In this document: piece by piece, positions 17,160 to 25,586 of the stretch
Layout of the letters: every line of letters begins with the position of its first letter
How positions within the stretch are numbered: position 1 is the stretch's first letter
NCBI GenBank assembly: GCA_963783335.1
Contig: CAWAND010000010.1
Location: forward strand, 1,674,001-1,738,000
DNA: 64,000 nt
From: CAWAND01 sp963783335
Lineage (GTDB): Bacteria > Chloroflexota > Anaerolineae > Anaerolineales > E44-bin32
Reading direction: 5' to 3'
Made by a program: the position numbers and the translations under genes
The notes under the pieces: model-generated
The model's input: the letters and a program-made list of their open reading frames with translations, nothing else
Databases searched by the model: none
Told to the model about the DNA's origin: nothing

Positions 17160-18944
17160 CTAATCCGCCATGAGCTCGATGTTTTCGACGATGGCGTTGG
17201 TGGTCTCCTTGCGTGTGATGACTCCGGCGACGCTTTCTACGTTGTCTGGCCGGGCAGGCCCTCGCACCAGGGCAACCCAAGTGGCTTCATCCCGCATGGC
17301 CGCCAAGAGCTCATTCAGCTTGGTGGCGGGATCGACGCGCAGGAACTTCGGATCGGCCAAGGCGGAAAGGCTGGCATCGTGTTTGCCCAATGCCAGGGCT
17401 TGTGCCAGCTGGGCTTGCTTGAGCACCCCGACTATCGCGCCGTTGGCCTCGATCAGCAAGATGTTCTCATCATCCCCCAGCGTAACCAGCGCCATGGCCT
17501 CGTCTGCATGCAGTTTGGCGGCGAAGCGGCTGAAACCCTCCGACATGATATCTCCGGCTCGGCGCTGGAAATGGAAGTTGGTGTGCAAACCGTGGGGCAT
17601 GGTTTGACCGCGACGCGAGTTCTTAAGTGTGTAAATGCTTTCCACGGAAAGCATGTTGCGCACGCCGTAGCTGATGGCGACGGTGATGGTCATCGGGATG
17701 ATCACGCGATAGTCCAGTGTCATCTCGAAGAGCATCGTGATGGCTGCCAGGACCGCCCCAGTTGAGCCACCAACGACTCCTGCCATCCCCGCCAGGGCGA
17801 ACTCCGGTGCGCTGGTTGAGAAGAAGGGCACGATCTGGCCCAGAAGGGTTGCATAACCCACTCCCAGGGTCGCTCCGAGAAACAATGCAGGGGAGAATAT
17901 GCCTCCCGATGCTCCCGACCCTAAAGCGAGTGAGGTGACGATCAACTTGAGGGCGGCCAAGGCAGCCAGAACCAGCAAGGACATCTTGGCGCCTGTCAAC
18001 AGGGTTTGGATTGTGGCGTATCCGACGCCCTGGATGCTGTACTTCCCCAAGCTGATGAAGGTCAGGTAAATCAGGATGCCGGCGCAGAGCATTCCCAGAA
18101 ACTGTCTTCGATAGAGACTTCCGCCGATCCGCCCGTCGAAAAAATCCTCGAAGCCATAAACGGCTTTGATGAACAATGTCGAAGCCAGCCCCATCAGGAG
18201 TCCCAGGCCGACAAAGCTCAACAAGACGTCGGGACGGCCGACGTCGAGGTAGGTTGCGCCCAAGCTGGGTATGGTGAACGATGGGCCATTCCCGTACACG
18301 ATCCTTCCGATGGCGGCGCCGGCGGCACTGGCAATTGTGACCGGCACCAGGGTTCGCGCCGTAACTCGGCTCATCACGACTTCAACGGTAAAGAGAATTC
18401 CGCCGACGGGTGTATTGAATGTGGCCGCGATCCCGCCGGCTGCCCCCGCGGCGATCAGGCCGATCCGCTCCCAGGCAGGCATTTCGATCCAACGCCCCAG
18501 AGTGGCGCCCAGGGTGGCGCCGATTTGCATGATCGGGCCCTCCCTGCCGACAGAAGCACCGCTGCCGATAGACAGTGCCGACGCGACGGATTTGAACAGG
18601 GCAGTCGAGGCGGGAATGATTCCATCCCGATAGTAGATTGCTTCCAAGACTTCCGGCACTCCGGTGCCCTTGACCGACGGGGCAAAAGCTTTGACCACAA
18701 ACGCCACCCCTAGGCCGACCAAAGCTGGCACCAGGATGATGCCTGCCCCCCAGGGGCTGGCGGGCGTGTGCTGCGTGGCGTCGTAGACAAGGGAAAAGTG
18801 GCCCAGGAAGAACAGATTATGAAAGAGGGCGATCATGCCGCGGAAGACGACGGCGCCCAATCCGGACAGAATCCCGATCAGCAGACCAAGGAGCGACATC
18901 GGAAACAAACCGATGGCATCTGGAATGTCTTGAGCTGGGGGCAT
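17160..18944 (-). CDS. CLC chloride channel/transporter with CBS domains (second copy)
   Basis: This 594-residue paralogue of the neighbouring CLC protein shows GTGVPEVLEAIYY, GASVGREGPIMQIGATLG with the gating Glu, and GSGASGGIFSPALFLGA, followed by a CBS region (FSRFAAKLHADEAMA, then DPKFLRVDPATKLNELLAAM). ATG 18944 lacks a clear ribosome site; ATG 18899 (MSLLG) is an alternative. The two copies share order and domain layout, so a tandem duplication followed by divergence is likely. A Rex-like site lies 100 bases before the start. Confidence 0.88.
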   Translation of the reverse strand: MPPAQDIPDAIGLFPMSLLGLLIGILSGLGAVVFRGMIALFHNLFFLGHFSLVYDATQHTPASPWGAGIILVPALVGLGVAFVVKAFAPSVKGTGVPEVLEAIYYRDGIIPASTALFKSVASALSIGSGASVGREGPIMQIGATLGATLGRWIEMPAWERIGLIAAGAAGGIAATFNTPVGGILFTVEVVMSRVTARTLVPVTIASAAGAAIGRIVYGNGPSFTIPSLGATYLDVGRPDVLLSFVGLGLLMGLASTLFIKAVYGFEDFFDGRIGGSLYRRQFLGMLCAGILIYLTFISLGKYSIQGVGYATIQTLLTGAKMSLLVLAALAALKLIVTSLALGSGASGGIFSPALFLGATLGVGYATLLGQIVPFFSTSAPEFALAGMAGVVGGSTGAVLAAITMLFEMTLDYRVIIPMTITVAISYGVRNMLSVESIYTLKNSRRGQTMPHGLHTNFHFQRRAGDIMSEGFSRFAAKLHADEAMALVTLGDDENILLIEANGAIVGVLKQAQLAQALALGKHDASLSALADPKFLRVDPATKLNELLAAMRDEATWVALVRGPARPDNVESVAGVITRKETTNAIVENIELMAD

Positions 18945-19042
18945 GCATCACGTCCAGTTCTAGCAGGTGCTGCGATATGCGTCTGTCGAACCGAGGGGGT
19001 CGAGCAGGTGTTGACTTCAGGGTAGCATATCGGCCAGCTCGC

Positions 19043-19060
19043 TTGTGAAAGATTTCACAT
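19043..19060 (-). promoter_or_regulatory. Candidate Rex-type operator
   Basis: TTGTGAA-AGAT-TTCACAT matches the Rex consensus at 13 of 14 fixed positions. It lies between the end of ptsI and the start of the second CLC gene, 99 bases from the latter's ATG. Confidence 0.5.
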
Positions 19061-19105
19061 AGCGGTCGGGGGGCCGGGGCTTTCCGGGGTCCCAGATGGT
19101 TGGAA

Positions 19106-20819
19106 TCAGGCCTGGTTGGCGGATACTAATTGGCGAACACTTTCAGCCGACGCCAGCGAAAGGGCATCATTTGCAAGGCGTTTGGCGTCTTCGGCCGACC
19201 AACGTCGGATCTGGGCCTTGGCGGCCGGGATAGCGTGAGGCGTCATGCTCAGCTCGTCCAGTCCGAGACCGAGCAGGATAGGGATCCCGGCTGGGTCGCC
19301 TGCCAACTCGCCGCAAACACCGACCCACTTCCCGTGGTCATGAGCTGCCTGGGTAACGTCACGGATCTGGCGCAGGACGGCCGGGTGGCACGCATCGCCC
19401 AGGCGTGCCACGCGTTGGTTGGTTCGGTCGGCGGCCAGCGTGTACTGCGTCAAGTCATTGGTGCCGACGCTGAAAAAATCCACCTCGGGGGCCATCAAAT
19501 CCGAGAGGATTGCCACGGAAGGGATTTCGACCATGATCCCCACCTGCACCGAATCGGAGATGGCATGGCCGGCATCGAGTACCTCGTTTCGGGCTTCGTC
19601 CAGCAAGGCGCGCGCCTGCCGCACTTCGTCGACAGTGGCGATCATGGGAAACATGATCCTCAGGTCGTGACCCAGGCTGGAACGCCACAGTGCACGCAGT
19701 TGGATTTTGAAGAAATCCGGCTTGTCTAGGCACATGCGGATGGCTCGCCAACCGAGGAAGGCGTTCTGTTCTTCCTCCACCTGCAGGTAAGGCAGCGGCT
19801 TGTCGCCTCCGACGTCAAGAGTACGGACCACGACCGGGCGGTCCCCCATGACCTCCAAAATGGCGCCGTAGGCCTCCGTTTGCTCCTGCTCCGTCGGCGC
19901 CGATTGCCGGTCGAGGTACAGGAATTCGGTGCGCAGCAGGCCGACTCCCTCGGCACCCATATCGAGGGCCGTATGGCTGTCATCTAGGCTACCTATGTTG
20001 GCCACAATCTCAACCTGGACCCCGTCGCGGCTCACGGCTGGTGCGTGCGCATGTTTCTGGTTTTCAACCGAGACAACGTGCGCCTTCGCCTGACGAGCGC
20101 GGAATTCGTCCTGCATCTCCCGGTCGGGGGCCACCCAGACGCTTCCTTCGTTTCCATCCAGAATCAGATCCACCCCCGGTCCGATCTGTGTGAGTTTGGG
20201 CCCGACCCCAACAACCGCCGGTAGGCCAAGCGCCTTGGCAAGGATGGCTGTGTGAGAGGTAGCCCCACCTTCGGCCGTGCCGAAACCTAGGACCAGCTCC
20301 CTGTTGAGCTGTACGGTGTCGGAGGGTGCCAAGTCTCGAGCGATGATGATCGAAGGCGTGGAGAGTTCTGGCGGCTTCGGAGTCTTCTTTGCCCAACAGG
20401 ATGCGCAGCACGCGACGGCCCACGTCCCGAATATCGGAGGCACGCGCCCGCAAGTACTCGTCGTCCACAGCTTCCATCTGCTGAGCGAAATGTTCGATCG
20501 AGTCCTTCCAGGCCGCCGGCGCGTTGAGCCGGTCCGTCTGGATCGCCTGGCGGACCCGATCCAACAGGGCCGGATCATCCAGGAACATGGCATGGGCATC
20601 GAAAATGGCCGCTTCGCTGGAGGCGATCTCCTCCTGGGTCTGGGTGACAAGCTCATTCAGCTGTTGGCGGCCGAGCTCCAAGGCGCTCTCCAACCGATCG
20701 AGCTCTGCCTTGGGATCTTTCACAGTGTCCCGATCGACTCTAAGGGATGGCTGCCGGATGACAAAGGATGGGCCGAGTGCGATGCCAGGTGATGCGGGGA
20801 TGCCGCGAAGGGGGTCCAT
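19106..20819 (-). pseudogene. ptsI: PTS enzyme I, frameshifted
   Basis: Enzyme I moves phosphate from PEP to HPr. The N-terminal frame starts at ATG 20819 (TAGGAGAG upstream) with GIPASPGIALGP and reads to GKEDSEAA near 20370. The rest is in the next frame, from ELSTPSIIIARDLAPSDT onward, with GGATSHTAILAKALG (phospho-His) and the PEP-binding C-terminus ending in GVCGELAGDP and LGLDELSMTP. Joined, they give about 570 residues, the normal length. One extra base (or two missing) near 20367-20378, in GCCGCCAGAACTC, breaks the frame. All catalytic motifs are present, so a sequence error is likely. It is the only enzyme I seen and should serve the PTS genes to the right. Confidence 0.8.
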
Positions 20820-21194
20820 TGTCTGCTGTTCTCTCCTAGGAACTCGCCGGTTGATGGCGTGGTGCATGTGATCTGTCTATGATCATAGTCTAAGGGCGGG
20901 GTTTGGGATGAGCAGGGTGTAGATCTGCTCGGCCGCCGACCTCGGCGGCCCACCCGGTAGATTGGCCGCAGGTCGCCATGCCGGAACTGAGGTGAGGCTG
21001 AATGTTGGGGGTTGATTGTGGATGAGCGGCTCGGAGGACCTGTCAGGGCGAAGAAGAGAAGGGTGCTCCAGCGGAGCCTGAGGTCCGCAGCATTGGCCGC
21101 CAGGAAGGCAGCCGATGGGGGAGGTCCGGCTGACTCTTGGACCCCTTTCCGGGTGAAATCCACCCCTTGGGGCAGGAAGAGAAGGATCGTCACT

Positions 21195-21223
21195 TTGACA
21201 GCCGCCTTGGGTTGGTATATCCT
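21195..21223 (+). promoter_or_regulatory. Sigma-70-like promoter of the PTS operon
   Basis: TTGACA (21195-21200), a 17-base spacer, then TATCCT (21218-21223). The -35 box is perfect and the spacing ideal. Transcription would begin near 21230, directly at the symmetric element. Confidence 0.55.
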
Positions 21224-21231
21224 GCTGCTAA

Positions 21232-21257
21232 ACCAGATTATACCGGTAAAGACTGGT
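21232..21257 (+). promoter_or_regulatory. Symmetric operator-like element, probably for the GntR regulator
   Basis: ACCAG-N5-ACCGGT-N5-CTGGT is exactly symmetric around a self-complementary ACCGGT. It starts about two bases after the predicted transcription start, where a repressor would block elongation. The ACTGGT-like half-sites resemble those of HutC-type GntR proteins, and such a regulator is encoded 500 bases downstream. Confidence 0.45.
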
Positions 21258-21490
21258 ACACCCACAGCGATCCTGCGGATGATCTGGCTACCTTGACCAG
21301 TGCGCCTTGAAGGCACCGCTGAACTGTCTAGGAATCGAGTCGGACGCGTGGATTCGGACTGTTGCCGGAACTGCGGGATCCCTACCGTCACCTTTGGCAT
21401 CTCCGCCGGAGCCGCCGTTCAATCGGCATTCCACTTCTTGTCTTGCCAACTTGCGGCTCCGCCGTGGAAACCGACCGGACGGGGAGTTCG

Positions 21491-21770
21491 ATGACGGAAT
21501 CCTGGCTTGAGCGTCAGATCGTCTTCAAGCTTTCCATGGGACGTCACGCGCGGCCTGCAGTGTGCTTTGTGCGGACCGCGCAGCGCTTTAAGGCCAACAT
21601 AGAATTCGAGTGTCGCGGACATGCGGCACATGCTGGGGGTCAATCAAGGTATGTCGTTCACGATCCGAGCCGACTGTCCGGCTGCCGCCGCAACCATGGA
21701 TGCCATCTGCGCGTTGGTGGCATGTGATTTCGAACGGGGGAGGGAACCGAACCATGATCACAACCTCTGA
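21491..21770 (+). pseudogene. HPr phosphocarrier protein, frameshifted
   Basis: ATG 21491 opens a frame with IVFKLSMGRHARPA, the HPr active site (His19), continuing to NIEFECRG. In the next frame downstream comes ADMRHMLGVNQGMSFTIRADC, the expected second half of HPr, ending at TGA 21768-21770 within the start of the GntR gene. The break is at about 21611-21620. Net length is one base over a multiple of three. Compared with HPr, roughly two residues (the KT of NGKTVNLKS) seem to be missing there, so a loss of about 14 bases is also possible. The gene was hidden because no single frame covers it. Confidence 0.65.
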
Positions 21771-22551
21771 CAGCCGCTCGAAGGTGCTGGAGATCATCGA
21801 GATCAACCCCAACAGCATCACACCGCACTATCAGCAGCTGGAGGATCAGCTGCTGGAGGCTGTAGCTTGTGGGGATCTGATGCCTGGTGAACCGCTGCCG
21901 TCCGAGCGGGAGTTCTCCAAATCGCTCGGTATCAGCCGCATGACGGTCCGGCGAGCGCTGACTGACCTCGAAGCTCAAGGCCGCCTTCAGAGCCGAGTGG
22001 GCAAGGGTTGGTATGCTGGTCCGGCCAAGATCGAGCAGAACCTTCAGGCGCTGAGTGGTTTCAGCGCTGACATGCGCTCCAATGACCTGGACGTGAAATC
22101 CAAAGTCATAGAGTTCAAGGCGGAACCAGCCGATCCAACCATGGCCCAGCAGCTCGAGATTGCGCCTGGCGATCTTGTGTACCACTTGGACCGCATTCGG
22201 TTGATCAACGGGCACCCGGTGGGCCTCGAATACCCGCGCGTTCCGGCCCGGCTTTGTCCCGGCATGGAGCAGTTTGACTTCTCAAAAGATTCCTTGTACC
22301 GGGTGATGACAGAGGAATACGGCATCACATTGGACCGCGCCCGCCAGACCATAGAAGCCACGCTGGTCAACTGGCATGAGGCCAAGTTGCTGGTGGTCGA
22401 TCCGGGAGCCCCGGCCATTCGGGGCAAACGGACCGTGTTCGATCCTGAAGGAACGATCGTGGAGGTGAGCAAGGCCGTCTACCGTGGGGATCGCTACAAA
22501 TATCAATTCGAACTCAGACAGGACAGCAACGCCGGGAGCATCTTCCAATGA
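21754..22551 (+). CDS. GntR/HutC-family transcriptional regulator with UTRA domain
   Basis: I start at ATG 21754 (265 residues), preceded by GGGAGGG. Residues of about 20-90 form the GntR winged helix: PHYQQLEDQLLEAV, GEPLPSEREFSKSLGISRMTVRRALTDLEAQG and SRVGKGW. The rest is the UTRA ligand-binding domain typical of HutC-type members (PGDLVYHLDRIRLINGHPVGLEYPRVP). UTRA regulators usually bind a sugar phosphate or similar metabolite and then release DNA. The gene begins inside the end of the HPr gene and overlaps EIIA by four bases (ATGA), so it is part of the PTS operon and probably represses it through the symmetric element at 21232. Confidence 0.9.
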   Translation: MITTSDSRSKVLEIIEINPNSITPHYQQLEDQLLEAVACGDLMPGEPLPSEREFSKSLGISRMTVRRALTDLEAQGRLQSRVGKGWYAGPAKIEQNLQALSGFSADMRSNDLDVKSKVIEFKAEPADPTMAQQLEIAPGDLVYHLDRIRLINGHPVGLEYPRVPARLCPGMEQFDFSKDSLYRVMTEEYGITLDRARQTIEATLVNWHEAKLLVVDPGAPAIRGKRTVFDPEGTIVEVSKAVYRGDRYKYQFELRQDSNAGSIFQ

Positions 22552-22985
22552 CTTCCGTCGGATTGGTCGTTGCCGCTCATGGGAAACTGGCCGGAGAATT
22601 GGCCAAGAGCGCCCGCATGATCATCGGTGACCAGTTCCCGGTGGGCACAGTTGAGCTGGATTTGGACACCAACCTTGAAGGCTTGTACGATGCGATGTTG
22701 GCCGCCATCGATGAGGCCGATAAAGGGGAAGGTGTCCTGGTATTGATCGACCTGTTCGGCGGCACCCCAAGCAATGCCGCAGCCTTGTGCATCCGCCAAC
22801 GCAACTGCGCCGTGGTTTCCGGCGTCAGCCTACCTATGCTGCTGGAAGCGGTGATGGGCGCCGAAAACGAGCTTTCCCTGGAAAGCCTGGCCCGGGTGGC
22901 CGTCCAAGCCGGGCACTCCGGCATCGTCGACGTGCGCGAACGGCTTCGATCGCAGACTGCAAAGGAGCAAACTGGCAATGAGTGA
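22548..22985 (+). CDS. PTS mannose-family EIIA
   Basis: This 145-residue protein matches the mannose/fructose/sorbose EIIA fold: GLVVAAHG with the phosphorylated His11, then VLVLIDLFGGTPSNAAA. It receives phosphate from HPr and passes it to EIIB. In many relatives EIIA is fused to EIIB; here it stands alone. It overlaps the GntR gene by four bases and the next gene by eight, so it is translated from the same message. Confidence 0.92.
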   Translation: MTSVGLVVAAHGKLAGELAKSARMIIGDQFPVGTVELDLDTNLEGLYDAMLAAIDEADKGEGVLVLIDLFGGTPSNAAALCIRQRNCAVVSGVSLPMLLEAVMGAENELSLESLARVAVQAGHSGIVDVRERLRSQTAKEQTGNE

Positions 22986-24042
22986 TTCTCGGGCGAATGG
23001 CTTGGCCGACGGCTTCATGCGTCAAATGGTATTCAATGGTCCACGAGATCTCGAAATCCAAGAGGTCCCCATCCCGGAGCCCAATCGCGATCAGGTTCTC
23101 GTCAAGGTTCACTCCTGTGCTTTGTGCACTTGGGAACAGCGGATGTACACGGGCGAAGACCCTCACTACCCGCTTGCCGGAGGGCATGAAGTATCCGGAG
23201 AGGTGATCAAGGTCGGCGAACGCGTATTCAGCGTGAAGCCCGGCGACCACGTCACTGTCTCTGGTTTGGTCCGCTGCGAACAGTGCGAATCATGCCGTCG
23301 CGGCCTCAACAACATATGTGAAAATATGTACAAAGTCCGTGATGCGCAGCCCACCCCCGGACCGGGGGGTCTTGGCCAGTACGTATTGCGTTTGGGGGCG
23401 GATTGCTATAAGGTGCCGGACTCAGTGCCATTTGAGCAAGCTGCACTCACCGAGCCGCTTTCCTGCGTGCTGCGAAGTGTCAAGCATGGCAAGCTGGCGC
23501 CACGAGAAAAAGTTGTGATCATCGGGGCCGGTATCATGGGCATGCTTCACTTGCTGCTGGCCAAGCGCAGCGGCGCCGAGGTGTACATCAGCGAGCCCGA
23601 TGAGGGGCGTCGCCGGAAGGCGATGGAGATCGGCGCCGATGGGGTGTTCAATCCGCTGGAAGGCGACTATGTGGCCAGGGTACGAGAGCTCACCGGCGGA
23701 AGAGGCGCCGATGCGACCTTTGTGTGTGTGCCCAACGGCGCCACCATTGAGCCGGCTGTAAATGCCTCGGCGCCCGGGGGCAGGGTCATGCTGTACTCCA
23801 GCTTCTTTCCCAAGGGTGAGAAGATTCAACTGGACCCCAACATATTCCACAAGACTGAGGTCGTGCTCACCGGTACGATGAGCCAATCCCGGCGGGATTT
23901 CTTCGAAGCCGCCGAGATGATCGCCAATCAGGAACTCGATCTGGAGTCATTGATCAGCGCCCGGTTTCCGCTGGATGATGTCGAAAGCGCCTTTGAAGCG
24001 GCATTGAAGGTCGACACCTATCGCGTGATCGTCAATCCTTGA
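22978..24042 (+). CDS. Zinc-dependent medium-chain dehydrogenase
   Basis: This 354-residue enzyme belongs to the polyol/threonine dehydrogenase branch of the MDR family. The catalytic zinc residues appear as CALC, GGHEVSGEV and a downstream Glu. The structural zinc loop is CEQCESCRRGLNNIC. The nucleotide fold has VVIIGAGIMGMLHLLLA. It should oxidise a polyol or sugar alcohol, perhaps as the phosphate, with NAD(P). It sits inside the PTS operon between EIIA and EIIB, an unusual place that ties it closely to the transported substrate. AAAGGAG precedes the start. Confidence 0.88.
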   Translation: MSDSRANGLADGFMRQMVFNGPRDLEIQEVPIPEPNRDQVLVKVHSCALCTWEQRMYTGEDPHYPLAGGHEVSGEVIKVGERVFSVKPGDHVTVSGLVRCEQCESCRRGLNNICENMYKVRDAQPTPGPGGLGQYVLRLGADCYKVPDSVPFEQAALTEPLSCVLRSVKHGKLAPREKVVIIGAGIMGMLHLLLAKRSGAEVYISEPDEGRRRKAMEIGADGVFNPLEGDYVARVRELTGGRGADATFVCVPNGATIEPAVNASAPGGRVMLYSSFFPKGEKIQLDPNIFHKTEVVLTGTMSQSRRDFFEAAEMIANQELDLESLISARFPLDDVESAFEAALKVDTYRVIVNP

Positions 24043-24119
24043 GGCCTGGTGAGGTTTGCAGAGGTGAAGGGGGAGCCGTCATCTGAGACGGGCGGCGGCA
24101 TCAGCAGGAAGGTTGGTGG

Positions 24120-24602
24120 ATGGAGATTGCACTTGCCAGAGTAGATGACCGTCTCGTTCATGGACAGGTGGTTACCGCCTGGCTCCAGCACATTGGCCAC
24201 TGCGATGAAATCCTTGTGTGTGACGACAAGGCGAGCAAAGATCAGTTCCTACAACAAGTCCTGGCCGTGACCAAGCCGCCGGGCATGAAGCTACGTGTGC
24301 TGTCGGTAGATGAGACTATCCAAGACTTTAAGGACAAGGCCAATGACCCACGCAGAGTGTTGCTGATCACGCGTGGTCCGGAGCAGATGTTGACACTGCT
24401 CCAGAATGGGGTGGCGTTCGATTACTTGAATCTCGGGGGCATGGGGGGCGGCCCGGGCCGGACAAAGCTCCATCGCAGCATCTCGGCCACCGAGAAAGAA
24501 GTTGCCGCCATGCGCCAGATCCAGGCCATGGGCGTCAAAGTCGTATTGAAAATGGTCCCCAGTGATCCTGCGGTTGAGCTTTCTAGGCTAGGAGGAAGGT
24601 AG
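24120..24602 (+). CDS. PTS mannose-family EIIB
   Basis: This 160-residue protein begins MEIALARVDDRLVHGQV, the EIIB active site with phospho-His14, and continues with EILVCDD and YLNLGGMGG. EIIB takes phosphate from EIIA and gives it to the sugar held by EIIC/EIID. The 77-base gap after the dehydrogenase gene holds a GGAAGG site near the ATG. Confidence 0.92.
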   Translation: MEIALARVDDRLVHGQVVTAWLQHIGHCDEILVCDDKASKDQFLQQVLAVTKPPGMKLRVLSVDETIQDFKDKANDPRRVLLITRGPEQMLTLLQNGVAFDYLNLGGMGGGPGRTKLHRSISATEKEVAAMRQIQAMGVKVVLKMVPSDPAVELSRLGGR

Positions 24603-24674
24603 ATTGCCGCGATCGTCGACGTTGGGCGTCCGTCCGGACTCATCGAGGGGCACAGCTTTATGGAGGACGAATCC

Positions 24675-25586
24675 ATGAGAATCCCGATCAAGAAGGCTGC
24701 CGCCGTCCTGGTTCTTGCGTGGCTGGCAGCCCTGCTGTACCAGGCCTCGGCTTGGGCTGCTCCGGCTCCTTCCCCGCTCGCCCAGAATGTGGGGGCCAGG
24801 CTGACGCTGCTCCAGGCCATCTTGGTGGCGGCCGGATACTGGCTTACCAACAGCGCCTTCACTGCCAACCTGGGCTTCAACTTGTTTCGTTGGCCGATCA
24901 TGGGCGGCGCCATAGTGGGTCTGATTATGGGAGATCTGGGGCAAGGTATTCTGCTTGGCGCCAGCATCAATCTGGTGTTCCTGGGTCAGATAACCGCCGG
25001 CGGATCGCAGCCCGCCGACCCGTCCCTCGCCGGCTGGTTGGGCACCGCCTTGGCCATGTCGGCCGGTCTGGGCAAGGAGCAGGCCATCGCCATCGCCGCG
25101 CCCCTCGGCGCACTCGGTTTGTTGGCTTTCTACAGCCGCATGAGCGTCGATGTGGGATTCGTGCGCTGGGCGAATGAACGTGCCGATCGGGGGGATATCG
25201 ACGGTGTGGCATTGATGAATTGGCTCCCGGGACAGGTGTTCGTGTTCCTTACCACTTTCATCCCGGTGGTAGTCTTAGCGCTGGTCGGCTCAACGGCGCT
25301 CAATTCGCTTTTCGACGCCATCGATCCCTTCCGCGGCGGTTCGGCGGATTGGCGCTGGATTCGTGACTGGTTCATCATCGCCGGAGCAGTGCTTCCGGCG
25401 GTGGGAATCGCGCTCAACTTGAGCCTGATCTTCAGCCGCGCCGTTCTGGCCTACCTGCTGATCTTCTTCACCGTGGCTGCGCTCACTCAGACCAATATCA
25501 TTGCCATCGCTGTCATCGCTCTCGGTCTGGCGTTTCTGCACATCATGATGACCCGGAAGGGAGAGCAAGATGCAACAGACAGCTGA
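24675..25586 (+). CDS. PTS mannose-family EIIC permease with N-terminal extension
   Basis: ATG 24675 has GGAGG eight bases upstream; ATG 24660 is an upstream alternative. The 303-residue protein has the EIIC core (LTLLQAILVAAGYWL, GGAIVGLIMGDLGQGILLGASI, ADPSLAGWLGTALAM). About 45 residues stand in front of it, with a hydrophobic segment ending in ASAWA-AP. That looks like a signal peptide or extra helix and is not part of the usual EIIC. EIIC forms the sugar channel together with EIID. It overlaps EIID by 17 bases. Confidence 0.9.
   Translation: MRIPIKKAAAVLVLAWLAALLYQASAWAAPAPSPLAQNVGARLTLLQAILVAAGYWLTNSAFTANLGFNLFRWPIMGGAIVGLIMGDLGQGILLGASINLVFLGQITAGGSQPADPSLAGWLGTALAMSAGLGKEQAIAIAAPLGALGLLAFYSRMSVDVGFVRWANERADRGDIDGVALMNWLPGQVFVFLTTFIPVVVLALVGSTALNSLFDAIDPFRGGSADWRWIRDWFIIAGAVLPAVGIALNLSLIFSRAVLAYLLIFFTVAALTQTNIIAIAVIALGLAFLHIMMTRKGEQDATDS

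Larger units (their letters stand above)
20820..21490. other. Long intergenic region between divergent ptsI and the HPr gene
   Basis: No convincing gene lies in these 671 bases. They hold a perfect palindromic stem at 20931-20950 (GGCCGCCGA-CC-TCGGCGGCC) without a T-run, a good sigma-70-like promoter at 21195-21223, a symmetric 26-base element at 21232-21257, and then a 230-base leader before the HPr gene. The leader contains GCCTTGAAGGC near 21306, a weak hairpin. A regulated, possibly structured leader is likely. Confidence 0.5.
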
